Position numbers and translations under genes: made by a program
Origin: Verrucomicrobiota bacterium
GTDB taxonomy: Bacteria > Verrucomicrobiota > Verrucomicrobiia > Limisphaerales > JAFMIX01
Assembly: GCA_026397895.1 (NCBI GenBank)
Contig: JAPLTZ010000105.1
Span: 1 to 9,225 of the forward strand
Reading direction: 5' to 3'
DNA length: 9,225 bases
In this document: positions 1 to 7,607 of the stretch, one piece after another
Layout: every line of letters starts with the position of its first letter
Numbering within the stretch: position 1 is the stretch's first letter
The notes under the pieces: generated by a model
Databases searched by the model: none
The model's input: only the letters and a program-made list of their open reading frames with translations
Told to the model about the DNA's origin: nothing

Positions 1-1060
1 CGTTCCACTCCTGCCGGCGAAGAAGCGCGGCAAACGGGTGGCCGTCGTCGGCTCCGGCCCGGCAGGCCTCGCCTGCGCCCAGCAGCTGGCGCGCGCCGGC
101 CACAGCGTCACATTGTTCGAGAAGGCCGACCGCGTTGGCGGGCTGCTCATGTATGGCATCCCCAACATGAAGGTCGACAAGAAGGAAGTCGTGCTGCGCC
201 GCCTCGCCTTGCTCGAAAAGGAAGGCGTGAAGTTCGTCTGCAACACCGAGGTCGGAAAAAATCTGCCGGCGGAAACCCTGCTGAAAGATTTCGATGCCGT
301 CGTGCTCGCCACCGGCGCGACCAAGGGCCGCGACCTGCCGATTCCCGGCCGCGAACTCAAGGGCATCCACTTCGCGATGGAATTTCTCACCGCCAACACC
401 AAGGCGCTGCTCGACGGCTCCAAGAACGGCAGTTTCGTGGACGCCGCCGGCAAGGACGTCGTCGTCATCGGCGGCGGCGATACCGGCACCGACTGCGTGG
501 GCACCTCCCTCCGCCACGGCTGCCAGTCGCTCGTGCAGGTGGAGATTCTGCCCCAGCCGCCGCTCGAACGCGCCCAGGACAATCCCTGGCCCGAGTGGCC
601 GAAGGTTTACAAGCTGGATTACGGCCAGGAGGAAGCCGCCGCCAAATACGGCGCCGACCCGCGCACCTATCTCACCACCGCCACGAAGTTCGAGGGCGAC
701 GCCAACGGCCAGGTCAAAGCCGTCCACACCGTGCAAGTCGAGTGGACGAAGAACGACAAGGGCCAGTTCATTCCAAAGAACGTGCCCGGCACGGAAAAAG
801 TTCTCCCCGCGCAGCTCGTGCTGCTGGCGATGGGCTTCCTCGGACCGGAACAGCCGTTGCTCGAAGCGCTCGGCGTGGAACGCGACCCGCGCTCCAACGC
901 GAAGGCCGACTTCGAGAAATACACCACCAGCGTGGCGAAGGTGTTCGCGTGCGGCGATTGCCGGCGCGGCCAGAGTCTCGTCGTGTGGGCGTTCAACGAA
1001 GGCCGCGGCGCCGCGCGCGAGTGCGACCGCTTCCTGATGGGCGCGACGGACCTGCCGTAA
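1..1060 (+). CDS. gltD: Glutamate synthase [NADPH] small subunit, C-terminal part (5' end outside window)
   Basis: The small subunit of glutamate synthase takes electrons from NAD(P)H through FAD and iron-sulfur clusters and passes them to the large subunit, which makes glutamate from glutamine and 2-oxoglutarate in the cytoplasm. The frame is open from base 2 and reads into the FAD-binding Rossmann motif (VAVVGSGPAGLACA, about base 38 onward), followed by GGLLMYGIPNMK. A second dinucleotide site (VVVIGGGDTGTDC) lies near base 460 and binds NAD(P)H. The segment NPWPEWPKV near base 580 is typical of plant, yeast and actinobacterial-type GltD. The end (ACGDCRRGQSLVVWAFNEGRGAA) is the usual FAD-contacting tail. 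The GTG at 38 is not the start: it lies inside the Rossmann strand, and the N-terminal Cys-rich ferredoxin-like domain must lie to the left. gltB is expected upstream. Related NAD(P)H-dependent oxidoreductases exist, but the full set of motifs favours GltD. Confidence 0.93.
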   Translation, partial: VPLLPAKKRGKRVAVVGSGPAGLACAQQLARAGHSVTLFEKADRVGGLLMYGIPNMKVDKKEVVLRRLALLEKEGVKFVCNTEVGKNLPAETLLKDFDAVVLATGATKGRDLPIPGRELKGIHFAMEFLTANTKALLDGSKNGSFVDAAGKDVVVIGGGDTGTDCVGTSLRHGCQSLVQVEILPQPPLERAQDNPWPEWPKVYKLDYGQEEAAAKYGADPRTYLTTATKFEGDANGQVKAVHTVQVEWTKNDKGQFIPKNVPGTEKVLPAQLVLLAMGFLGPEQPLLEALGVERDPRSNAKADFEKYTTSVAKVFACGDCRRGQSLVVWAFNEGRGAARECDRFLMGATDLP

Positions 1061-1209
1061 GCCCGGCCTGCCAGTTTCCAACAGGCAAGGCCAGGCGACT
1101 AGCCATGCAGTGAACTCCAAATTTGCAGTCTGTTCCCTTTCACGGCTTCAACTCTGCGTCCGGCCAAAATGGTTGTCGAGGCGGAATTGCGGGACGTCCG
1201 GCTTTGGGT

Positions 1210-1258
1210 GGGGACGGCGCGCTGCGCCGTTCCCCGTCCCAACTCGGAGTCGGGACGG
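1210..1258. repeat. Two abutting hairpins in the gap between convergent genes
   Basis: Hairpin 1 (1210-1235) has an 11-bp stem, GGGGACGGCGC against GCGCCG-T-T-CCCC, with one bulged T and the loop GCT. Hairpin 2 (1234-1258) pairs CCGTCCC with GGGACGG, then after one A/C mismatch pairs ACT with AGT around the loop CGG. GGGACGGC occurs at 1211-1218 and again at 1252-1259, so the hairpins can also pair in alternative ways. They lie between the stop of gltD (1060) and the stop of the HEAT gene (1274), where a bidirectional terminator would be useful. Neither strand shows a T-run after the stem, so this is not a classic intrinsic terminator. It could instead be a dispersed palindromic repeat. The rest of 1061-1273 shows only a weak 5-bp GCCTG/CAGGC pair at 1066-1086 and no gene. 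Confidence 0.5.
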
Positions 1259-1273
1259 CAGCGAATCTACCAA

Positions 1274-3373
1274 TTAAGCCACGTCCAATCCCTGAAATTC
1301 TCCCAACTGCCGGTGCAGTTCCGCCGTGTCCGTCTCGCCGGCTTTGGCGGCGGCGAACGCGCCGAGAATCGTGCCATCCGTGCGGCGGACGCAGTGCAGC
1401 CCGGCGCGTTCGCAGACCCAGAACAATCGCGTGGGCGCGATCTGCTGGCTCGACAACGTCTGGAAAGTTTCCGCCACGGCGCGATAGACTTCTTCCAGCG
1501 CGGTGACGGTGATGTCGCGCGAGTCCACGTCGCACACGATGGTCTGGTCGGCGAAGCGGATGCCGCGCATGAGCACGCCGCGCACGGAGGGCGTCTGCCG
1601 CAGCCATTCGGTGACACGTTCCTTCATCGTCTCGCCGGTGACGGCGGGCGCGGGTTTCGCGGGCGCGGCGGCGGCGGGCGGATTTTTCACGCGCACCATG
1701 ATGCCGCCTTCGTCGAGGGCAACGATGATGATGCGGCAGTCGCCGGCCTGGATTTCCAGCCGCTTGAAGTCGCCGAGGGCCATGAGCCGCACGAGCGGTT
1801 GCGCCTGCCCGGCGACGTAGGGGAAGAGCCGCAGCCAGCCGCGCGCGTCGCGGCAGCGCCATTCGTGGAGCGCGCCGAACGGGGAGCAGAGGAGAACATC
1901 CTCCACGCCGGGCCGGTCGGTTTCGGCGGGCGGCGGCACGGTGGATTTGAGGAAGGTGACTTTGCCGGCCGGCTCGCCGGCGGCGAGGGTGGCAATGGAT
2001 TCCTGCGCGGCGCGGCGCACCCACGGGTCGGGGTCGTCGCGGAGGGGTTGCAGGTAATCGGCGCAGGCGGTGAGGCGCAGCCGCCCGATGCTTTCCACGG
2101 CGGCGAGGCGGAGGAGCGGGTCGGCATCGCGGAGCAGGGCGAGGAGGATGTGGGTGGCGGCCTGCTGTTTTTGTTCGGCGTCGCTGCGCCCGGCGGCGGT
2201 GCCGATTTCGGGGGCGGTGTTGCCGGCGACGCGCTTGAGCAGACCGGCGGCGGCGGATTGCACGCCGGCGTCCTTGTTCTTGAGCGAGGCTTGGATGCTG
2301 GGGAGCAGGCGGCGGACGCGGTCGGAGTTTTCCCAGTTCGGGTCAATCTTCGTCAGCGCGCGCGCGGCGGCCTGACGCACGCCGCTGTGGGCGTCCACCA
2401 TCGTCATGACGAGTTGTTCGACGACGCTCTCGTCGCCAACGCGGCCGAGGGCGTCGGCGGCGGATTCGCGGACTTCCTGATCGGCGTCTTCGAGGTGCTT
2501 GGCGACGGGGGCGAAGGCGCGGGCGTCGCCGAGCTTGCCGAGGGATTCGAGCGCGGCGCCGCGGATTTCCCAATCGCGGTCGTTGAGCAACTGGATGAGC
2601 GCGGGGACGCATTGGGGGTCGCCGAGTTTGCCGAGGGCGACGGCGGCGGCGAGGCGGACGTTGCGTTCGCGGTCTTTCAACGCGGCGATGAGGCCGGGCA
2701 CGGCGGGCAGGCAACTGGCTTGGGCAAGGGCATACGCGGCGGCGGTGCGGACGAGCGGGTCGGCATCGCGCAGGGCGGTCTGGAGCGGTTTGAGGACGGT
2801 GGCGTCGGCGATCTCGCCGAGGACGTTGACGGCGGCGATGCGTTTCTCACTGGTGTTGTCCTGCACGATTTCGGTGAGGGGGCGGACGGCTTCCGCGCCG
2901 AACGGGGCGAGGCGCTCGATCTGGCCGGTGGCGATGAAAAAGCGGATTTGTTCCTCGCTGGTCTTGGGTCGCCAGCCGAGGGACTTGAGGGTCTGGGCGG
3001 CGCGCCATTGGATGGTGGGCGAGCCGTGAAGGAGTTTGGGGACGAGCGCTTCGGCGGCGTCGCGGTCGTCGAGCTGCTTGAGGGATTGGATGGCGGCTTC
3101 CTGAACGGCTTCGGTGCGGTCGTTGAGGGCGCGGAGCAGGGGCGGGAGCGTGCGGGCATCGCGGAGGTCGCCGAGGGTGGCGGCGGCTTCGCGGCGGATT
3201 TCGTGCTCGGTGTCGGTGAGGGTGTGGTCGAGGAGCGCGATGGTGAGGGAGTCGTCGAGGGAAACGACGGCGTTGTTGATGGCGACGCGGAGGCGGCGGA
3301 GGGCGCGCAAGCGGATTGCGGGCCGGCGGGACTTGAGCTGGTATTTCGCCAGCCAGAGTGTGATGCGAGTCAT
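1274..3373 (-). CDS. HEAT-repeat protein with two C-terminal Roadblock/LC7-like domains
   Basis: This 699-residue protein has no signal peptide or membrane segment and is probably a cytoplasmic scaffold. Residues about 43-464 are tandem HEAT (PBS-lyase-type) helical repeats of about 31 residues, recognisable by recurring units such as DADPLVRTAAAYALAQ, DRERNVRLAAAVALGKLGD and DADPLLRLAAVESIGRL. Such repeats form a curved protein-binding solenoid. Residues about 490-562 (VLLCSPFGALHEW, then a helix, then CRIIIVALDEGGIMVRV) have the beta-helix-beta pattern of a Roadblock/LC7 domain. After an Ala/Pro linker (564-578), residues about 595-675 repeat the pattern (VRGVLMRGIRFADQ, helix EEVYRAVAETFQTL, CVRRTDGTILGAFA). 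The HEAT call is firm; the Roadblock calls are inferred from pattern only. Bacterial Roadblock proteins such as MglB regulate small Ras-like GTPases, but none is seen nearby. The start at 3373 has a weak AGGTGG four bases upstream. The gene is convergent with gltD and divergent from the AT-rich gene at 3920. The partner is unknown. Confidence 0.88.
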   Translation of the reverse strand: MTRITLWLAKYQLKSRRPAIRLRALRRLRVAINNAVVSLDDSLTIALLDHTLTDTEHEIRREAAATLGDLRDARTLPPLLRALNDRTEAVQEAAIQSLKQLDDRDAAEALVPKLLHGSPTIQWRAAQTLKSLGWRPKTSEEQIRFFIATGQIERLAPFGAEAVRPLTEIVQDNTSEKRIAAVNVLGEIADATVLKPLQTALRDADPLVRTAAAYALAQASCLPAVPGLIAALKDRERNVRLAAAVALGKLGDPQCVPALIQLLNDRDWEIRGAALESLGKLGDARAFAPVAKHLEDADQEVRESAADALGRVGDESVVEQLVMTMVDAHSGVRQAAARALTKIDPNWENSDRVRRLLPSIQASLKNKDAGVQSAAAGLLKRVAGNTAPEIGTAAGRSDAEQKQQAATHILLALLRDADPLLRLAAVESIGRLRLTACADYLQPLRDDPDPWVRRAAQESIATLAAGEPAGKVTFLKSTVPPPAETDRPGVEDVLLCSPFGALHEWRCRDARGWLRLFPYVAGQAQPLVRLMALGDFKRLEIQAGDCRIIIVALDEGGIMVRVKNPPAAAAPAKPAPAVTGETMKERVTEWLRQTPSVRGVLMRGIRFADQTIVCDVDSRDITVTALEEVYRAVAETFQTLSSQQIAPTRLFWVCERAGLHCVRRTDGTILGAFAAAKAGETDTAELHRQLGEFQGLDVA

Positions 3374-3394
3374 GACGCCACCTGTGACGGCGGG

Positions 3395-3422
3395 AATTTA
3401 GCAGCTAATGCGCGGCGTCCAA
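3395..3422 (-). promoter_or_regulatory. Possible sigma70-type promoter of the HEAT gene
   Basis: Read on the minus strand, TTGGAC (3417-3422) is followed by a 16-bp spacer and TAAATT (3395-3400). The -10 matches four of six consensus bases and the -35 three of six. Transcription would start about 15 bases before the ATG at 3373. The spacing and position are plausible, but the match is modest. Confidence 0.3.
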
Positions 3423-3484
3423 GCAGAAGATTGCGCCGCCGACCTCGCAGTGGTTGAATCCCGGCGCACAATTTGCATGAAGCA

Positions 3485-3641
3485 TCTTGGAGTGCGGTGG
3501 CAGAGCGGGCCTGCCGCGCCGAAGCGCAGCGAAGGCGGGAGCGGCAACACCGCTTTCGGGTGGAGGATGAGCTTTGGGATTTCAATCCGCCTCGTGCGTG
3601 CGAAAGCGGCGTGGCGCTGCGCTTCCCGCCGCAGTCCAAGA
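3485..3641. repeat. Nested imperfect inverted-repeat element, about 157 bp
   Basis: The outer arms at 3485-3500 (TCTTGGAGTGCGGTGG) and 3626-3641 (CCGCCGCAGTCCAAGA) pair at 14 of 16 positions. An inner pair at 3550-3558 (CCGCTTTCG) and 3601-3609 (CGAAAGCGG) is perfect over 9 bp, and its partial similarity runs further out. GGATT-TC-AATCC (3577-3588) sits near the inner centre. No coding sequence fits here. Long paired ends without a transposase resemble a MITE-like or REP-like dispersed element. I have the impression that similar TTGGACTGCGG-type repeats are widespread in Verrucomicrobiota genomes, but I cannot check copy number from one window. No target-site duplication is visible. Confidence 0.6.
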
Positions 3642-3643
3642 CA

Positions 3644-3712
3644 CGCTGGCGCGAGGTCCGGGGATGCCCGGTATGCGGGACGGCGACTCGGGAACGCCAG
3701 CGCCGTAGGCGC
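3644..3712. repeat. Inverted repeat CGCTGGCG/CGCCAGCG with a mini-hairpin
   Basis: CGCTGGCG at 3644-3651 is the exact inverse of CGCCAGCG at 3695-3702. Overlapping its right arm is the mini-hairpin GCGCC-GTA-GGCGC (3700-3712), which has a 5-bp stem and a 3-nt loop. This is the first of four 13-nt hairpins of the same design in the region. The following bases (GAAATCATTGTAG) carry no gene. The element begins just after the nested palindrome ending at 3641, so the two may be modules of one composite repeat. Confidence 0.5.
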
Positions 3713-3747
3713 GAAATCATTGTAGTTCGTAGATTGGAGTTGGATTC

Positions 3748-3797
3748 AAGCTCTGTAGGAGCGGCATCGGCCAAGATATGTCGCTCCTACGGAGCTT
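3748..3797 (+). repeat. Long hairpin, 20-bp stem, made of two inverted mini-hairpin units
   Basis: Arms 3748-3767 and 3778-3797 pair along all 20 positions if two G/T contacts (3754/3791 and 3764/3781) are read as G-U wobbles, with a 10-nt loop at 3768-3777. Each arm contains a smaller hairpin of its own: GCTCT-GTA-GGAGC (3750-3762) and GCTCC-TAC-GGAGC (3783-3795). The structure can therefore switch between one long stem and two short ones. The two imperfect contacts are G-U in plus-strand RNA but A/C mismatches in minus-strand RNA, so folding favours the plus strand. It may be a dispersed repeat or part of the leader of the gene at 3920; its function is unknown. Confidence 0.6.
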
Positions 3798-3824
3798 TGG
3801 GTTTGCGCGCGGGCGATTCTACAA

Positions 3825-3850
3825 ATATGCCGCGCCTCCGGCGCTGGGAG
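3825..3850. repeat. Second copy of a 26-bp hairpin unit
   Basis: This segment (ATATG, then CCGCGCCTCCGGCGCTG) aligns with 3776-3801 (ATATG, then TCGCTCCTACGGAGCTT) at about 19 of 26 positions, 49 bp apart. The core is GCGCC-TCC-GGCGC (3832-3844). Against the other copy, the stem T-A pair has become G-C on both sides, a compensatory change that suggests the fold itself is kept. A weak promoter-like pair, TTGGGT (3797-3802) and TACAAA (3820-3825) with a 17-bp spacer, lies across the two copies and could serve the downstream gene. Confidence 0.5.
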
Positions 3851-3889
3851 AAATCGCAGTCCGGCTCGGACCAACCCGTGGCTGAGGGA

Positions 3890-3910
3890 TGGAATCCCGT
3901 TGGGATTCCA
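3890..3910. repeat. Perfect 9-bp inverted repeat just upstream of the AT-rich gene
   Basis: TGGAATCCC (3890-3898) and GGGATTCCA (3902-3910) are exact inverses around the loop GTT. The structure ends nine bases before the ATG at 3920. There it could block or expose the ribosome entry region, act as an operator, or simply be the last module of the repeat cluster. No T-run follows it, so a terminator is unlikely. Confidence 0.6.
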
Positions 3911-3919
3911 AGTATTCTC

Positions 3920-4948
3920 ATGACGATGATGAATGCGAATGAACATTACGTTTCGCAGGTCTTGCTGAGAAGGTTCACTCGCGAAGGCCATCTTCAGTGT
4001 TACAACGTGCAAAAGGAGATGTGGGCACGATTGTCTCCAAAAAAAGTTTTTTCCGAATACGGCTACAATCAACTTTTAGTTAATGGCCAAGTTGACCACA
4101 CATTGGAGCAAGCGTTCCAGAAAGTAGAAACGCCGTTACCAAAAACATTTGAAGCTCTGGAGTTGGCAGCGAAACAACCTTCAACTGAACTGTCTGCCGC
4201 TGTTTTTGAAAACCTCTGTTGGTATTGCGCCTTTCTCAAAAGAATTTCCCCATTCGCCAAGGCTGCTGCGCCCGCAGACTTTGTGATTCAGTTGGACAAA
4301 GACCTTGAGCAAGGCAGAGACGAGGTGTTGCGTGAAGTGTTGATAATGCCGGAATACGCCATCCAGTTTTTCAGAAGGGAACACGCGCTTGGCAAAAAAA
4401 TCATCATTTACTCCCAAAACTTTCTCCAAGCGGTCTATCGGCTACAGTTTCGGAGAAAATATGGATTCGATTTTAGCACATTCCGCCACAACACAATTTG
4501 GACTATTTGTAATTCACCGATTGAACTCCCAATCGCGGATGTGCCAATCACAGAGATCCCTGTCTCAGTTCACAAATCAATTTTCTACGGCCTTCCCATT
4601 GCGCCAAATCTTTTGCTAAAAGGACAAATCAAGTGGGGAGCACAACAAGCCTCGCCTAAAACATTGATTAAAGGCGATACGCTTTCACATGAAGAAGCGG
4701 AGCTTTGGTTTGAAGCCATTTGTTTGTCCGCCGTCAACGAGCTGGTTTCTAGGGAAATAATTTCAGATGTTCAAGCGGCTCGAACGAGGGCAAAAGACAA
4801 AGGGATTGCCTTTACCAAAATCACGAATCCAGATGCAGCGATTAAAGCTGGGATGGAAAACTTTACATCAGACTTCGGGCTGGTTGTCGTTTCGCCAGAG
4901 GTCTACGTGAAATTTATCCACTCTTTCATTAAACCGCCGGACAAATAG
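3920..4948 (+). CDS. DUF4238-like protein of unknown function, AT-rich
   Basis: From the ATG at 3920 the product is 342 residues (ATGs at 3926 and 3929 are alternatives). The N-terminus (NEHYVSQVLLRRFT...LQCYNV) matches the opening I associate with DUF4238: a His-Tyr start, a Leu-Arg-Phe helix, then a short strand. It is followed by the acidic segment DHTLEQAFQKVE and later by NSPIELPIADVPI, like the conserved 'S-D-x-P' strand of that family. No catalytic motif, signal peptide or membrane helix is evident. The reading frame is open back to 3473, but those 149 residues translate the palindromic repeats and are Arg/Ala-rich, unlike the protein proper, so I reject them. There is no good Shine-Dalgarno sequence. 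The gene is visibly AT-rich, with many AAA, CAA, TTT and ATT codons, while its neighbours use GC-ending codons, which points to transfer from another genome. Function unknown; the family assignment is from memory. Confidence 0.75.
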   Translation: MTMMNANEHYVSQVLLRRFTREGHLQCYNVQKEMWARLSPKKVFSEYGYNQLLVNGQVDHTLEQAFQKVETPLPKTFEALELAAKQPSTELSAAVFENLCWYCAFLKRISPFAKAAAPADFVIQLDKDLEQGRDEVLREVLIMPEYAIQFFRREHALGKKIIIYSQNFLQAVYRLQFRRKYGFDFSTFRHNTIWTICNSPIELPIADVPITEIPVSVHKSIFYGLPIAPNLLLKGQIKWGAQQASPKTLIKGDTLSHEEAELWFEAICLSAVNELVSREIISDVQAARTRAKDKGIAFTKITNPDAAIKAGMENFTSDFGLVVVSPEVYVKFIHSFIKPPDK

Positions 4949-4951
4949 AAA

Positions 4952-6685
<1,734 letters not shown>

Positions 6686-6760
6686 TCAGCCGTGGAGGTT
6701 GCCAGAAACGCGCGCGCATTCAAGCCGAGAGCGGGAATGTTTTGATTCAGGTCACGCCCT

Positions 6761-6774
6761 AACCGAAATCGGTT
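6761..6774. promoter_or_regulatory. Small palindrome in the divergent promoter region, possible operator
   Basis: AACCGA-AA-TCGGTT has perfect 6-bp arms around two bases. It lies 10 bp upstream of the -35 of the regulator gene, between that gene and ilvD, so a bound dimer could act on either transcript. The natural candidate ligand is the adjacent GntR-type regulator, but this sequence is not a known site for that family as far as I can tell. Confidence 0.3.
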
Positions 6775-6784
6775 CAGTGCCGGG

Positions 6785-6813
6785 TTGACAGCGGGGCGGG
6801 TTTTTCATACTTT
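6785..6813 (+). promoter_or_regulatory. Likely sigma70-type promoter of the sugar operon
   Basis: A perfect -35 TTGACA (6785-6790) is followed by an ideal 17-bp spacer and TACTTT (6808-6813), which keeps the three most conserved -10 bases (T, A and the last T). Transcription would start near 6820, leaving a leader of only about 8 bases before the ATG at 6828, which also lacks a Shine-Dalgarno sequence. A 7-bp direct repeat TCAAACA at 6816-6822 and 6831-6837 flanks the start codon and could be a repressor site. Confidence 0.55.
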
Positions 6814-6827
6814 GTTCAAACATTGGC

Positions 6828-7589
6828 ATGTCAAACAATTCCAAGCACCCCGCCCGCGCCACCGTGCGCCTGGATCACAAAAGCCATCTGCCGCTCCACG
6901 CGCAAGCCGAGCAGGTCTTGCGGGAGATGATTCTGCGCCCGGAGCATCGCGCCGCCGGGCTGCTGCCGGATGAGGTTTCGCTTTCCCGTTCGCTGGGCAT
7001 CAGCCGGAACACGCTGCGCGCGGCCATCGGGCGGCTGGTGGCGGAAGGCCGGTTGGAGCGCAAGGCCGGCATCGGCACGCGCGTGACCGAGCCGAAAGTG
7101 CAGTCCGGCGTCGGCGCGTGGCACAGCTTCACCCGCGAAATGGACGCCAAAGGCATCAAGGTCGAAAGCTATTCCATCAAGGTGCAAGTGCTGGCCGCGC
7201 CCGATGGAGTCGCGCGCGAATTGCAGTTAAAGCCGGGCACGGAAGTGCTGTGCCTGGACCGTGTGCGCGGCTGGGATGGCCAGCCGGAAGTTCATTTCCG
7301 CTCGTATCTGCATCCCCGGCTCAAGCTCTCGGCGGACGCTGATTTCAGCCAGCCTCTCTACGAACTGGTGAAGGAGCAATGCAGCATCGTCGCCGACCAG
7401 TCGCAGGAAGAACTGACCGCCGTCGCCGCCGACCGCCGGCTCGCGCGCCTGCTTGATGTGAAAACTGGCACGCCGTTGCTGCGCCGCGACCGCACCGTGC
7501 TGGACACGGGCCGTCGCCCCATGGAATTTGCCGTCGTTCATTACCGCTGTGACCGTTTCCGCCTCACCCTCAACCTGCGACAAGGATAA
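6828..7589 (+). CDS. GntR-family (HutC/UTRA-type) transcriptional regulator
   Basis: This 253-residue protein is a DNA-binding regulator, probably a dimeric repressor released by a sugar or sugar phosphate. Residues about 18-88 form the GntR winged helix-turn-helix (LPLHAQAEQVLREMI, then DEVSLSRSLGISRNTLRAAIGRL, then the wing ERKAGIGTRV). Residues about 97-247 fit the UTRA effector domain of the HutC subfamily: FTREMDAKGI, then GVARELQLKPGTEVLCLDRVR, an inner strand region, and RRDRTVLDTGRRPMEFAVVHYR near the end. It is the first gene of an apparent operon: the stop lies 18 bp before the sugar porter gene, so it most likely controls that porter and its own promoter. The ATG at 6828 agrees with the domain start and the promoter just upstream. 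The effector cannot be read from the sequence. Confidence 0.92.
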   Translation: MSNNSKHPARATVRLDHKSHLPLHAQAEQVLREMILRPEHRAAGLLPDEVSLSRSLGISRNTLRAAIGRLVAEGRLERKAGIGTRVTEPKVQSGVGAWHSFTREMDAKGIKVESYSIKVQVLAAPDGVARELQLKPGTEVLCLDRVRGWDGQPEVHFRSYLHPRLKLSADADFSQPLYELVKEQCSIVADQSQEELTAVAADRRLARLLDVKTGTPLLRRDRTVLDTGRRPMEFAVVHYRCDRFRLTLNLRQG

Positions 7590-7607
7590 CAACCAACACC
7601 AAACCAT

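Noticed and set aside
38..1060. GTG at 38 as the start of gltD
   Set aside because: It falls inside the FAD-binding strand and the frame stays open to the window edge, so the gene is cut, not starting there.
1123..1506. Small plus-strand open frame downstream of gltD
   Set aside because: It covers the hairpin region and the 3' end of the HEAT gene in antisense, and its Pro/Arg-rich product has no recognisable features.
1169..3457. A 762-codon open frame on the plus strand, opposite the HEAT gene
   Set aside because: Its translation is a monotonous Gly/Ala/Glu/Val-rich product without domains. It is the mirror of GC-rich codon use in the minus-strand HEAT gene, whose repeats are clear.
3485..3910. 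CRISPR array or tRNA-like cluster
   Set aside because: Repeats are palindromic, unequal in length and unevenly spaced, with no constant repeat-spacer rhythm, and no tRNA cloverleaf or T-loop sequence was found.
3473..3919. N-terminal extension of the AT-rich gene by 149 codons
   Set aside because: The extension is the translation of palindromic repeats, its composition differs sharply from the rest, and the family start (NEHYVSQVLL) fits the ATG near 3920.
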